The notes: generated by a model not told the origin, from the letters alone. A stretch of DNA of 64,000 nt from Pseudomonas wadenswilerensis (GCF_900497695.1 NZ_UIDD01000010.1:1-64000); one strand, 5' to 3'; counted from the first letter of the stretch, positions 39,779 to 49,123 are shown. Translations and numbers: made by a program.

Positions 39779-40642
39779 TCATACCACCGGCGCCAGGCTG
39801 AGAAACGCCTGGATCAGACGCAGTTCGCGACGCCGTTCCAGGCAGCCGATCATGTGCTGGTTGACCAGCCCCGCTCCGGCAATGGGCCGCGCCACCACCC
39901 GCGGGTCATGGCTGATTTCCATCGAAGATACGATGCCAATGCCAAGCTCGGCCGCCACTGCTTCGGTCACTGCTTCGCGGCTGTCGAGCTCCAGCAGCAC
40001 CCGCGGCTGAACACCGGCCTCACTGCAGGCCTGATCGAAGGTGCGGCGGGTGATCGAACTGGGTTCGCGCAGCACCATGATCTGCCGGTCCAGTTCACCG
40101 AGCTGTAGTTCCTCGGCATTGCTCGCCCAGGCATGCCCGGCCGGCAGCAAGGCGCAGATCCGTGAATCCCCCAGGCTTTGCAGGTACAGGCCCTTGCGCG
40201 GTTCGACTTCGGTCAGGACCGCCACATCGGCATGCTCGCAGAGCAGCGCCGCCAGGGTTTCCTGGGCGTTGCCCAGGCGCAGGTTGACGGTGATGCCCGG
40301 GTAAGCCGCACGCAGTTGCGCCAGCATCGGCATGACCCGGTGCGGGCCGTCAGCGGCCACTTCCAGACGCCCGGTGAGCAACTGCCGGTTGGCCTCAAGC
40401 ATCACCTGCGCTTCTTCGACCAGACCGAACATGGCGCGGGTGATGGCCGCCAGGCGTATGCCCTCCTCGGTCAGTTCTACCCGCCGGGCGGTGCGGCGCA
40501 GCAGGGTGATCTGGTAATGCTCCTCCAACGCCTTGATATGCCCGGTCACCGCCGGCTGGCTGATGAACAGGCGGTTGGCGGCGCGGGTAAAGCTGCCCTC
40601 ACGGGCCACTGCATCGAAGGCGCGGAGCTGGAACAGGTTCAT
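39779..40642 (-). CDS. LysR-family regulator of phnWX
   Basis: A 287-aa LysR protein: winged helix-turn-helix at residues 1-60 (MNLFQLRAFDAVAREGSFTRAANRLFISQ) and a co-inducer domain. It is divergent from phnW across about 110 bp, so it most likely controls 2-aminoethylphosphonate catabolism, as a LysR protein does beside phnWX in other pseudomonads. Inducer not visible. Confidence 0.87.
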   Translation of the reverse strand: MNLFQLRAFDAVAREGSFTRAANRLFISQPAVTGHIKALEEHYQITLLRRTARRVELTEEGIRLAAITRAMFGLVEEAQVMLEANRQLLTGRLEVAADGPHRVMPMLAQLRAAYPGITVNLRLGNAQETLAALLCEHADVAVLTEVEPRKGLYLQSLGDSRICALLPAGHAWASNAEELQLGELDRQIMVLREPSSITRRTFDQACSEAGVQPRVLLELDSREAVTEAVAAELGIGIVSSMEISHDPRVVARPIAGAGLVNQHMIGCLERRRELRLIQAFLSLAPVV

Positions 40643-40754
40643 ATCTATCGGCCTGACTTATGGCTGGCATAACAACAAACAATTTGATTGATAGCGCACG
40701 GAATTGCAACTTAGGCCCCGTAGATTCAGCCCACCGCTTGTGAGGATTACCGGA

Positions 40755-41861
40755 ATGAGTAACGCCCCTATCCTGCTGACCCCCGGCCCCCTGACCACCT
40801 CGGCCCGTACCCGCCAAGCGATGATGGTCGACTGGGGCTCCTGGGACCGCGATTTCAACCAGCTGACCGCAAGCCTCTGCGAGCAACTGCTGGCCATCGT
40901 CAACGGTGCCGACAGCCACCACTGCGTGCCCCTGCAAGGCAGCGGCACCTTTGCCGTTGAAGCCGCCATCGGCACCCTGGTGCCTCGCGACGGCAAGGTC
41001 CTGGTGCTGATCAATGGCGCCTATGGCCAGCGCCTGGCGAAGATCTGCAAGGTGCTGGGGCGCGCCTACAGCACTTTCGAAACCGCCGAAGACGAGCCCA
41101 CTACCGCTGCTGACGTCGATCGCCTGCTGGCCGCCGACAGCAGCATCACCCACGTGGCGTTGATTCATTGCGAAACCAGTACCGGCATTCTCAACCCGCT
41201 GCCTGAGATCGCCCGGGTTATCGCCGGCCACGGCAAGCGCCTGATCATCGATGCCATGAGTTCGTTCGGCGCCTTGCCGATCGATGCCCGCCAAGTGCCG
41301 TTCGATGCCCTGATCGCCGCCTCCGGTAAATGCCTGGAAGGCGTACCCGGCATGGGCTTCGTGTTTGCCAACAAACAGTCGCTGGCCACCGCCGCAGGCA
41401 ACTCACCGTCGCTGGCCATGGACCTGCAGGACCAACATGCCTACATGGCCAAAACCGGCCAATGGCGCTTTACCCCGCCGACCCACGTGGTGGCGGCGCT
41501 GCACGAAGCCTTGCTGCAATACAACGAAGAAGGCGGCCTGCCCGCGCGTCATCAGCGCTACGCCAACAACTGCAAGACCCTGCTCGACGGCATGGCCGCC
41601 ATCGGTTTGCGCAGCTTCCTGCCAGCCGAGATCCAGGCGCCGATCATCGTCACCTTTCATGCCCCGAACGATCCGCGCTACCAGTTCAAGGACTTTTACG
41701 AGCGGGTCAAGGCCAAGGGCTTCATCCTCTACCCGGGCAAGTTGACCCAGGTCGAAACCTTCCGCGTCGGCTGCATCGGTTGCGTTGGCCCGGACGGCAT
41801 GCAGGCTGCGGTCAACGCCATCGCCGAGGTCCTGCGGGAAATGGAAGTGCTGGACATCTGA
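40755..41861 (+). CDS. phnW: 2-aminoethylphosphonate--pyruvate transaminase
   Basis: A 368-aa class V aminotransferase that converts 2-aminoethylphosphonate and pyruvate to phosphonoacetaldehyde and alanine. The PLP lysine is K192 (AASGKCLEG), close to K194 of the Salmonella enzyme, and D166 (LIIDAMSS) contacts the PLP ring nitrogen. The start LLTPGPLTTS is the PhnW hallmark. Followed by phnX 56 bp downstream, presumably in one transcript. Confidence 0.95.
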   Translation: MSNAPILLTPGPLTTSARTRQAMMVDWGSWDRDFNQLTASLCEQLLAIVNGADSHHCVPLQGSGTFAVEAAIGTLVPRDGKVLVLINGAYGQRLAKICKVLGRAYSTFETAEDEPTTAADVDRLLAADSSITHVALIHCETSTGILNPLPEIARVIAGHGKRLIIDAMSSFGALPIDARQVPFDALIAASGKCLEGVPGMGFVFANKQSLATAAGNSPSLAMDLQDQHAYMAKTGQWRFTPPTHVVAALHEALLQYNEEGGLPARHQRYANNCKTLLDGMAAIGLRSFLPAEIQAPIIVTFHAPNDPRYQFKDFYERVKAKGFILYPGKLTQVETFRVGCIGCVGPDGMQAAVNAIAEVLREMEVLDI

Positions 41862-41917
41862 CACCTCGAATTCTTTCTACCTGATCAGCGAAACCACCCG
41901 CTCAAGGAACCCTGAAC

Positions 41918-42745
41918 ATGAACTACAGCAACCCGACGCACCTGCAAGCCGCGATCCTCGACTGGGCCGGCACCGTGGTCGACTTTGGCTCCTTCGCCCC
42001 GACCCAGATCCTCGTCGAGGCCTTCGCCGAATTCGATGTCGAGGTGTCCATCGAAGAAGCCCGCGGCCCGATGGGCATGGGCAAGTGGGACCACATCCGC
42101 ACCCTGTGCGACCAGCCACAGATCGCCGAGCGCTACCGCAAGGTGTTCGGCCGCACGCCGACCGATGCTGACGTCACCGCCCTCTACGAACGCTTCATGC
42201 CCCTGCAGATCGAGAAGATTGCCGTGCACTCGGCGCTGATCCCAGGCGCCCTCGAGACCCTGACCGGGCTGCGCAAAGATGGCCTGAAGATCGGCTCGTG
42301 CTCGGGCTACCCGAAAGTGGTGATGGACAAGGTAGTGGAGCTGGCCGCGCAGAACGGCTACGTGGCCGATCATGTGGTGGCTACCGACGAAACTCCGAAC
42401 GGCCGCCCATGGCCGGCCCAGGCCCTGGCCAATGTGATTGCCCTGGGGATCGATGATGTCGCCGCCTGCGTCAAGGTCGATGACACTGTGCCGGGCATCC
42501 TCGAAGGCCGTCGTGCCGGCATGTGGACGGTGGCGCTGGTGTGTTCGGGCAACGCCCTGGGCCTGACCTACGAAGGTTACCGCGCCCTGGCCTTGGAGAC
42601 GCTCGACAGCGAGCGCAAGCGCATTCATGCGCTGTTCGAAGGCTCGCGCCCGCACTACCTGATCGACACCATCAACGAGTTGCCGCAAGTGATTGCCGAC
42701 ATCAACAAGCGCCTGGCGCGAGGCGAGATGCCGCAGGCGGTGTAA
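41918..42745 (+). CDS. phnX: Phosphonoacetaldehyde hydrolase
   Basis: A 275-aa haloacid-dehalogenase-fold enzyme that splits phosphonoacetaldehyde into acetaldehyde and phosphate. The nucleophile is D15 (ILDWAGTVVD) and the Schiff-base lysine is K56 (MGMGKWDHI), which fit the D12/K53 pair of the Bacillus cereus enzyme. Together with phnW this gives a complete two-step route using 2-aminoethylphosphonate for nitrogen and phosphorus. Confidence 0.95.
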   Translation: MNYSNPTHLQAAILDWAGTVVDFGSFAPTQILVEAFAEFDVEVSIEEARGPMGMGKWDHIRTLCDQPQIAERYRKVFGRTPTDADVTALYERFMPLQIEKIAVHSALIPGALETLTGLRKDGLKIGSCSGYPKVVMDKVVELAAQNGYVADHVVATDETPNGRPWPAQALANVIALGIDDVAACVKVDDTVPGILEGRRAGMWTVALVCSGNALGLTYEGYRALALETLDSERKRIHALFEGSRPHYLIDTINELPQVIADINKRLARGEMPQAV

Positions 42746-42752
42746 CCCCACC

Positions 42753-42802
42753 ATCGCGGGGCAAGCCCGCTCCTACAGGTAGGAGCGGGCTTGCCCCGCG
42801 AT
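42753..42802. repeat. Pseudomonas REP pair forming a long hairpin
   Basis: Two 24-bp arms, 42753-42776 and 42779-42802, are exact inverted copies around a 2-base centre. Each arm contains GGGGCAAGCCCGCTCCTAC, the P. putida-type REP core. The element sits between phnX and the convergent flavin reductase gene and can also act as a transcription stop. Copies elsewhere in the genome are expected. Confidence 0.9.
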
Positions 42803-42810
42803 TAGCTGCC

Positions 42811-43365
42811 TCACTTCTGGTGACGCTCGACCCACACGGCAAACTTGTCGATAAAGGTCTGCAGGAATGGCCGGGTCTTCTCCGACAGCTTGCCGTGCTC
42901 ATCGAACAGCGTCCCTGCCCCGCTGATGTACGCTTCCGGCTGCTGCATGCACGGCACATCGAGGAACACCAGCGACTGGCGCAGGTGATGGTTGGCGCCA
43001 AAGCCGCCCACCGCCCCCGGCGACACGCTGATCACCGCCCCCGGCTTGCCGCTCCAGGCGCTCTGGCCGTAAGGCCGCGAGCCCACATCAATCGCATTTT
43101 TCAATACCCCCGGCACCGAGCGGTTGTACTCCGGGGTCACGAACAGCACCGCATCACTGCTGCGAATCTGCTCGCGGAAGGTCTTGTAGGCCTGTGGCGG
43201 ATTGGCGTCGATATCTTCGTTGTACAAGGCCAGCTCGCCGATTTCGACGTTGTGCAGTTTGAGGTTGGACGGCGCGAGCTCCGCCAGCGCACGGGCGACC
43301 TTGCGGTTGAGGGATTCCTTGCGCAAGCTGCCGACGACGACGGCGACTGAGTACACCTGGCTCAT
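42811..43365 (-). CDS. NADPH-dependent FMN reductase (chromate reductase-like)
   Basis: A 184-aa flavodoxin-fold protein. The phosphate-binding loop GSLRKESLNRKVA is near residues 12-24, and the FMN-ring loop TPEYNRSVPGVLKNAIDVGS near 76-95, both typical of the NADPH-dependent FMN reductase family (ChrR/YieF/azobenzene reductase). It likely reduces quinones or chromate as detoxification. ATG 43365 (MSQVYSVAV) has CAGGAAA upstream. Convergent to phnX across the REP pair. Confidence 0.88.
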   Translation of the reverse strand: MSQVYSVAVVVGSLRKESLNRKVARALAELAPSNLKLHNVEIGELALYNEDIDANPPQAYKTFREQIRSSDAVLFVTPEYNRSVPGVLKNAIDVGSRPYGQSAWSGKPGAVISVSPGAVGGFGANHHLRQSLVFLDVPCMQQPEAYISGAGTLFDEHGKLSEKTRPFLQTFIDKFAVWVERHQK

Positions 43366-43515
43366 GGCAATTTCCTGACGTGGAGAACAAAGGGAGTTGT
43401 AGGTATAGATGATCCCGTGCGGCCCTGAAGTTTTTTTCCAGGCGGGCAAAACTTACCAGGCAAAACAGTGGTCTATGCCTGACAGATCCTTATTTCTTCA
43501 GAGGTTGCACGGTAA

Positions 43516-43734
43516 ATGACAGCAGTACTGGTCGGACAGTTTCATGCACGGGACGCAGAGGGCCGCATCTATCCCGTTCATGAGTTCCAGGAAGCCACCC
43601 TGCAGGCCGACGGTAGTGGCGCACCCCTGCCGATTACTACCTATAGGCTGGCAATCGGCGACCGGGTCAACCACCTGGGTGAAGATCGCTTCGAGCTGGT
43701 ACAGAGTGGTGTGGAAATCATCCGTATTCCCTGA
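43516..43734 (+). CDS. Hypothetical protein, 72 aa
   Basis: A small beta-rich soluble protein, MTAVLVGQFHARDAEGRIYPVHEFQEATLQADGS-like in its first half (text abbreviated here: starts MTAVLVGQFHARDA and ends GVEIIRIP). The repeated strand pattern suggests a small barrel or OB-like sheet. GAGG is 11 bases before the ATG. It is divergent from the flavin reductase gene and ends 6 bp before the convergent lysine decarboxylase gene. No family recognised. Confidence 0.6.
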   Translation: MTAVLVGQFHARDAEGRIYPVHEFQEATLQADGSGAPLPITTYRLAIGDRVNHLGEDRFELVQSGVEIIRIP

Positions 43735-43740
43735 CCCTGC

Positions 43741-45996
43741 TCACACCTTGATGCAATCGACGGTATAGACCCGCCCCTGCGCTGTGGTTTCATGCTGCAG
43801 CCCATGCACATCCGCGACAAACCCGGGAAAACCGCTGTCAAAGGCGGCGGCAAAAGCCAGGTAGTCGATGATAGAACGCGTCGCCTCGGTAAAGCGCTCC
43901 CCCGGCATGATCAACGGAATTCCCGGCGGATAGGGCACCAGCATCACGGCAGCGATTCGCCCGAGCAACTGCTCGATCGGTACCGCTTCGACCTCCCCGC
44001 GCACCATCCGGTCATAGGCATCGGCGGGTTTCATCACCACTTCAGGCAAGCGCGTGAACAGCCGTTTGAGCTGCTTGGCAGTGGCATTACTGCGGTAACA
44101 GGCATGCAGTTGGTCACACAAATCCCGCAGCCCCAACCCTTGGTAGCGCACAGGATCGAGACCGGCGACACAGGACAGGCTTTCGAGTAAATCGGTATTG
44201 GCATCGTAGTTACGCTTGAACTCGAGCAGCTCGGTCAGCAGCGTGCTCCATTTGCCCTTGGTGATGCCCATCGAGAACAGCACCAGGAAGGTGTAAAGCC
44301 CGGTCTTCTCCACCACCAGGCCGCGCTCCCAGAGAAACTTGCTGACCACCGCGGCCGGAATCCCGTGCTCGCTCAAGGCACCGCCGGCGCTGAGGCCCGG
44401 CATCACCAGGGTGACCTTGATCGGGTCGAGCAGCACGTAGTCGTCACTGACATCGCCAAAACCATGCCAGTCGGCCTGGGGCTGCAGCAGCCAGTCTTCG
44501 GTCTTGACCTGCCTTGCACCCTCACCCAGCGCTGGCTGCCAGATGCTGAACCACCAGTCATCCGCAGCCATGTGCTCACGCAGGTTGGCCATGGCCCGGC
44601 GAAAGCTCAGCGCCTCATCGAACATTTCCTGCAGCAAGGAGCGCCCGGCCGGGCCTTCCATCATCGCCGACGACACATCCAGCGAGGCGAGGATGCTGTA
44701 CTGCGGCGACGTGGAAATGTGCATCATGAAGGCTTCGTTGAAGCGATCGCGGTCCAGCTGCCGGGCACCGCCGTCCTGCACATGGATCATCGAAGCCTGG
44801 CTGAAGGCCGCCAGCAGCTTGTGGGTCGAATGCGTGCTGAACACCAGCGGGCTGTCGGCGCTGCGCGAAGTGCCCATGGCGTAGCGCCCGCGGAAGAACT
44901 CGTGAAACGCCGCATAGGCATACCAGGCCTCATCGAAGTGCAACACCTCGACACTGCTGCCCAGTTCCTGCTTGATCAGCTCGGCGTTGTAGCACAGCCC
45001 GTCGTAGGTGGAATTGGTCACCACCGCCAGCTTGACCTTGGGCGGGCGACCCCGGGCCAAAGGATTGGCCTGGATCTTGGCCTGGATCGATACCGGGCTG
45101 AACTCACTCAGCGGGATCGGCCCGATGATGCCCAGCTCGTTGCGTTCGGGGCACAGGTACAAGGGGATGGCCCCGGTCATGATGATCGCGTGGACCACCG
45201 ACTTGTGGCAGTTGCGGTCCACCAGCACCAGGTCATCACGGCCGACCATCGAGTGCCAGACGATCTTGTTGGCGGTCGAAGTGCCGTTGATCACGAAGAA
45301 AGTATGGTCGGCGCCGAAGTTCTTTGCCGCCCGCGCCTCGGCAGCTGCCAGGGGCCCGGTGTGGTCGAGCAGCGAGCCCAACTCAGGGACCGACACCGAC
45401 AGGTCCGAGCGCAGGGTGTTCTCCCCGAAGAACTGGTGAAAGGCCTGGCCGACCGGGCTTTTGCGATAGGCCACGCCACCGCCATGGCCGGGAGTGTGCC
45501 ATGAGTAGTTCGATTGCGCGGTGTGCTGCACCAGCGCTTTGAAAAACGGCGGCAGCAGGCCATCCAGATAACTGTGCGCAGCCCGCGCCACCTGGCGGGC
45601 GAGAAACGGCACGGTGTCTTCAAACAGGTAGAGAATGCCGCGCAGCTGGTTAAGCTCACTGATGACATCGGCGGGAGCATTCTCCAGGGTCACCTGCTCG
45701 CCCAGGGCGAAGATCGGCAAGTGCGGTGCGCGCACCCTGGCCAGGCGAATCAGCTCGACCATGTTCTGTAAAAGGTGGGTATTTTCGCCAGCACCTTCGG
45801 CGGCAATCAGCATGCACGCCAGGCCATGATGGGTCGCGGCAACCAGGCGGCCTTCGGCGTAATCGACGGCCGGCAGGATGGTGAAGCCGTCCTGGGCCAG
45901 CTCCTGGGCAATACCGCGAACACGCTCGCCTGCGACCGTATCGGCCTTGATATCGCGATGCACGATCAGGACGGGGAACTTGAGGTCCTTGTACAT
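43741..45996 (-). CDS. ldcA: Lysine decarboxylase (Orn/Lys/Arg decarboxylase, fold I)
   Basis: A 751-aa PLP decarboxylase with an N-terminal wing/CheY-like domain (about 1-130), a core with K393 as the PLP lysine (STHSTHKLLAAFSQ), SWHTPGHGGG near 165 and a C-terminal domain. The length equals that of the P. aeruginosa LdcA enzyme, from memory. It converts lysine to cadaverine; arginine or ornithine cannot be excluded by eye. Located beside dnaQ and rnhA as in other pseudomonads. Confidence 0.87.
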   Translation of the reverse strand: MYKDLKFPVLIVHRDIKADTVAGERVRGIAQELAQDGFTILPAVDYAEGRLVAATHHGLACMLIAAEGAGENTHLLQNMVELIRLARVRAPHLPIFALGEQVTLENAPADVISELNQLRGILYLFEDTVPFLARQVARAAHSYLDGLLPPFFKALVQHTAQSNYSWHTPGHGGGVAYRKSPVGQAFHQFFGENTLRSDLSVSVPELGSLLDHTGPLAAAEARAAKNFGADHTFFVINGTSTANKIVWHSMVGRDDLVLVDRNCHKSVVHAIIMTGAIPLYLCPERNELGIIGPIPLSEFSPVSIQAKIQANPLARGRPPKVKLAVVTNSTYDGLCYNAELIKQELGSSVEVLHFDEAWYAYAAFHEFFRGRYAMGTSRSADSPLVFSTHSTHKLLAAFSQASMIHVQDGGARQLDRDRFNEAFMMHISTSPQYSILASLDVSSAMMEGPAGRSLLQEMFDEALSFRRAMANLREHMAADDWWFSIWQPALGEGARQVKTEDWLLQPQADWHGFGDVSDDYVLLDPIKVTLVMPGLSAGGALSEHGIPAAVVSKFLWERGLVVEKTGLYTFLVLFSMGITKGKWSTLLTELLEFKRNYDANTDLLESLSCVAGLDPVRYQGLGLRDLCDQLHACYRSNATAKQLKRLFTRLPEVVMKPADAYDRMVRGEVEAVPIEQLLGRIAAVMLVPYPPGIPLIMPGERFTEATRSIIDYLAFAAAFDSGFPGFVADVHGLQHETTAQGRVYTVDCIKV

Positions 45997-46074
45997 GGGC
46001 GGGCGCTTCCTCCGGGTAACAGCTTTGTCACCTCAGGGTAGAAGGTCGCCAGCGCCCCTGCGCGGCAAATTGCC

Positions 46075-46827
46075 TCAGTTTGCTTCGGACAGCTGCTGCC
46101 ACAGCGCCGGGCCACCGGCGGACTTGGCAATGGCCTCCAGACGCGCCATGTGCAGTTCAAGCTCCTGCTCGGTGGCGCGAATGATCCGCCCTGGCTGGCG
46201 GCTGGCGGGCAGGCGGCGGATCTCGCTGCCGCGGTTGTCGTCACCCTCTTCCTCACCATCGGCACCATGCCCGGCAAGCGACAGGCTGGTCTGGCCACCG
46301 GTCATGCTCAGGTAGACGTCGGCCAACAGTTCGGAGTCGAGCAGTGCGCCGTGCAGCTCACGGCCGGAGTTGTCGACGCCATAACGTTTGCACAGCGCGT
46401 CGAGGCTGTTGCGCTGTCCCGGATGGCGCGAGCGGGCCATCATCAGGGTGTCGAGGATGGTGCAGTGCTGGGAGATGTCGGCGCGGTCGTGCTGGCCGAG
46501 CAAGGCGAATTCGTTGTTGATGAAGCCAACGTCGAACGCCGCGTTGTGGATGATCAGCTGGGCGCCCTGGATGAACTCGAAGAACTCATCGGCGACTTCG
46601 GCGAATCGCGGCTTGTCGATCAGGAAGGAGTCGGTGATACCGTGGACGCCGATGGCCCCCTCGTCACTTTCGCGGTCCGGCTGCAAATAGACGTGGAAGT
46701 GCCGTCCGGTCAGGCGCCGCCCCATCAGCTCGACACACCCGATCTCGATGACCCGGTGTCCGTCAGTCACCGGCATACCGGTGGTTTCGGTGTCGAGGAC
46801 GACCGACCTGTTGTTCTGAATCTCCAC
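46075..46827 (-). CDS. dnaQ: DNA polymerase III epsilon subunit (proofreading exonuclease)
   Basis: A 250-aa protein. All catalytic residues are present: D12 and E14 (DTETTG), D99 (HNAAFD), H159 and D164 (HGALLD), close to the E. coli residues D12, E14, D103, H162 and D167. A C-terminal tail after about residue 185 is the segment that binds the alpha subunit. GTG 46827 is chosen because GGAG lies nine bases upstream and the product starts MEIQNNRSVVLDTETTG, like other DnaQ proteins; the in-frame ATG at 46872 is not needed. Confidence 0.95.
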   Translation of the reverse strand: MEIQNNRSVVLDTETTGMPVTDGHRVIEIGCVELMGRRLTGRHFHVYLQPDRESDEGAIGVHGITDSFLIDKPRFAEVADEFFEFIQGAQLIIHNAAFDVGFINNEFALLGQHDRADISQHCTILDTLMMARSRHPGQRNSLDALCKRYGVDNSGRELHGALLDSELLADVYLSMTGGQTSLSLAGHGADGEEEGDDNRGSEIRRLPASRQPGRIIRATEQELELHMARLEAIAKSAGGPALWQQLSEAN

Positions 46828-46909
46828 GCCGATGGTCTCCTGCCGCGTACAGTCTGGTGAAAAGCCGGCCATTCTACCTCAGCTCAAGGAGGAGTGGCGG
46901 CCGGTGTGC

Positions 46910-47356
46910 TCAGCGCAGGCCACGGACCTCGTCAACACCACGGTTGGCCAACTGGTCGGCGCGCTCGTTGCCATGGTGGCCAATGTGCCCGCGTACCCAT
47001 TTCCAGGTCACCTTGTGACGGCCAACCTGCTCATCGAGCAACTGCCAGAGGTCGGCATTCTTTACCGGTTCCTTGGCGGCAGTTTTCCAGCCGCGCTTCT
47101 TCCAGTTGACCATCCATTCGTTGATGCCTTTCATCACGTACTGGGAGTCGGTGACCAGCAGCACTTCGCACTCGCGCTTGAGTGCTTCCAGGCCCTTGAT
47201 CGCCGCCATCAGTTCCATGCGGTTGTTGGTGGTCTCGCGTTCGCCGCCCCACAGTTCCTTTTCGACGCCCTTGCATACCATCAGCACGCCCCAGCCGCCC
47301 GGGCCAGGGTTACCCTTGCAGGCACCATCGGTGAAGATCTCGACGCTATCGCTCAT
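46910..47356 (-). CDS. rnhA: Ribonuclease HI
   Basis: A 148-aa RNase H1 that cuts the RNA strand of RNA-DNA hybrids. The DEDD residues D10 (IFTDGACKGNPGPGGWG), E48 (RMELMAAIKG) and D70 (VTDSQYV) are in E. coli positions, and the H124/D134 loop is near the end (HIGHHGNERAD). Same strand as dnaQ and upstream of it. dnaQ and rnhA are adjacent in many proteobacteria. Confidence 0.96.
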   Translation of the reverse strand: MSDSVEIFTDGACKGNPGPGGWGVLMVCKGVEKELWGGERETTNNRMELMAAIKGLEALKRECEVLLVTDSQYVMKGINEWMVNWKKRGWKTAAKEPVKNADLWQLLDEQVGRHKVTWKWVRGHIGHHGNERADQLANRGVDEVRGLR

Positions 47357-47406
47357 TTACAGCCTTTTCATCAATGATTTGACCCCGTGCCCTTGGGGCC
47401 CGGAGC

Positions 47407-48165
47407 TCAGGGTTCGGAATGGCGCCGGTTGACCTTGGCCATCGGCAGCGGCAGCAGCTTGCCCATCGGCTCACGGCGCTCCAGGCGCAGGGGCCGCAAG
47501 CCGACCACCATCTTGCGCGCCACCAGCAGGTAGACACCGCCACCGGCACTCTGCCAGCCACCGGCGATCCGCTCCCAACCGGCCAGGCGCTGTTGCCAGG
47601 CGGGGGATGCGAGCGGCGGACGATAGCACCCGAAGCGGCGTTTCTCCAGCGCGAAGCCCAGCAGGTTGAGCCAGTCGCCAACCCGCGACGGGGAAATGCA
47701 GCGCGCCTTGCGCAGGGCATCATGGGCAAACACCCGGCGCACGCCCCAACTGCTCCAGGGGTTGATACCGACGATCAGCAGATGGCCGCCCGGGCGCACG
47801 CTGCTCGCGGCTTCACGCAGCAGGCCATGGGGCGACAGGCTGAAGTCCAGGCCATGCTGCAGTACCACGACATCGGCGGCATGCTCGCTCAGTGGCCAGG
47901 CCTGTTCTTCGCAGACAATCTCGACCCCGGGCAGCGGCGCGCCCAAGCGCACGTTGCGCTGCACCTGCGGGGCCTTGGGCGGCGCTTCGGCGCAGGGGCC
48001 GTAGTGCACCAGGTAACCACCAAAGTAACGCCCCAGTTCTTCCTCAAGCAGGCGTTGTTCCTCCTTGAGCATAAGTTGCCCGAGGGGGCCGGCGAACCAG
48101 TCGCGGGCCAGGCTGATCAGCTCCAGCCACTGCGGATCGGCCTGGGCGAAGGCTTGATCGGTCAT
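47407..48165 (-). CDS. SAM-dependent methyltransferase (class I)
   Basis: A 252-aa protein with a class I methyltransferase-type central region: WPLSEHAADVVVLQHGLDF near residues 90-108 (acidic post-II and motif IV-like loop) and EAASSVRPGGHLLIVGINPWSSWG near 119-142. The N-terminal GxGxG motif is weak. A methyltransferase gene sits at this place between rnhA and gloB in many pseudomonads. Target unknown. AAGGGAG precedes the ATG. Divergent from gloB. Confidence 0.78.
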   Translation of the reverse strand: MTDQAFAQADPQWLELISLARDWFAGPLGQLMLKEEQRLLEEELGRYFGGYLVHYGPCAEAPPKAPQVQRNVRLGAPLPGVEIVCEEQAWPLSEHAADVVVLQHGLDFSLSPHGLLREAASSVRPGGHLLIVGINPWSSWGVRRVFAHDALRKARCISPSRVGDWLNLLGFALEKRRFGCYRPPLASPAWQQRLAGWERIAGGWQSAGGGVYLLVARKMVVGLRPLRLERREPMGKLLPLPMAKVNRRHSEP

Positions 48166-48244
48166 TGCAGTCTCCCTTGAAGGTTCTCGACAGCGCGCAT
48201 AGCTACTAAGATGCACCCATGTCCACCGTTTGGCGAATCGCACC

Positions 48245-49024
48245 ATGATACAGATCGATGCCCTGCCCGCTTTCAACGATAACTACATCTGGTTGTTACA
48301 AGATTCTGCCAACCAGCGTTGCGCGGTGGTCGATCCGGGCGATGCAGCACCGGTACTGGGCTGGCTTGAACGCCATCCCGGCTGGCAACTGAGCGACATC
48401 CTCGTTACCCATCACCATCACGACCATGTCGGTGGCGTCGAGCAGCTCAAGGCGCAAACCGGCGCCACCGTGTACGGCCCTGCCCACGAGCGCATCCCCG
48501 GCCGCGACCAGGCCCTCGACGACAACGCCAGCGTGCGCGTTCTGGGTCTGGATTTCCAGATCATCGCCGTGCCTGGACACACCCTGGGACACATTGCCTA
48601 TTATTGCCAGCAGACGGCCACGCCCGTGCTGTTCTGTGGCGATACCCTGTTCGCCGCCGGTTGCGGGCGCCTCTTCGAAGGCACGCCGGAGCAGATGCAC
48701 CACTCCCTGCAACGCCTGGCCGCCCTGCCTGGCGAGACCCTGGTGTATTGCACTCACGAGTACACCCTCAGCAACCTGCGCTTTGCCCAGGCCGTGGAGC
48801 CTGGCAACCCGCACATTGCCCAACGCTTTGCCGACGTTACCCAGTTAAGGGCGCAGGATCGCATCACGTTACCGTCAACCCTAGACCTGGAAAAGCTGAC
48901 AAACCCTTTCCTGCGGACCACCGAAACATCCGTTAAAGAAAAACTAGACGAACGGAATGGCCCGATAAACCCCACGCCAAGTGCTGTTTTTGCTGGGTTA
49001 CGTGCTTGGAAAGATAGGTTCTAA
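48245..49024 (+). CDS. gloB: Hydroxyacylglutathione hydrolase (glyoxalase II)
   Basis: A 259-aa metallo-beta-lactamase-fold enzyme. The binuclear zinc motif THHHHDHVGG has H56, H58, D60 and H61; a further histidine is in VPGHTLGHIAYY and another in THEYTLSNLRF. It hydrolyses S-lactoylglutathione to lactate and glutathione, detoxifying methylglyoxal. The C-terminal glyoxalase II domain (ALRAQDR region and TSVKEKLDERNGP) is complete. Start ATG 48245 gives MIQIDALPAFNDNYIW. Confidence 0.93.
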   Translation: MIQIDALPAFNDNYIWLLQDSANQRCAVVDPGDAAPVLGWLERHPGWQLSDILVTHHHHDHVGGVEQLKAQTGATVYGPAHERIPGRDQALDDNASVRVLGLDFQIIAVPGHTLGHIAYYCQQTATPVLFCGDTLFAAGCGRLFEGTPEQMHHSLQRLAALPGETLVYCTHEYTLSNLRFAQAVEPGNPHIAQRFADVTQLRAQDRITLPSTLDLEKLTNPFLRTTETSVKEKLDERNGPINPTPSAVFAGLRAWKDRF

Positions 49025-49058
49025 ACAGCCTCTGCTGGTGACGGAAAGTTCTGAAAGG

Positions 49059-49087
49059 TTGACCGTTGGGGGGCCGCTTTCTAGAAT
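49059..49087 (+). promoter_or_regulatory. Sigma-70-like promoter of mltD
   Basis: TTGACC at 49059-49064 and TAGAAT at 49082-49087 with a 17-bp spacer, 37 bp before the mltD ATG at 49124. A start near 49094 would give a leader of about 30 bases. Confidence 0.7.
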
Positions 49088-49123
49088 CGCCCGACATTTT
49101 TGCCCGGAACTTCGTCCCAGCCA

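Noticed and set aside
42753..42802. Inverted repeats as a possible CRISPR or attachment site.
   Set aside because: Only one pair exists, with no spacers, and the core matches Pseudomonas REP sequences.
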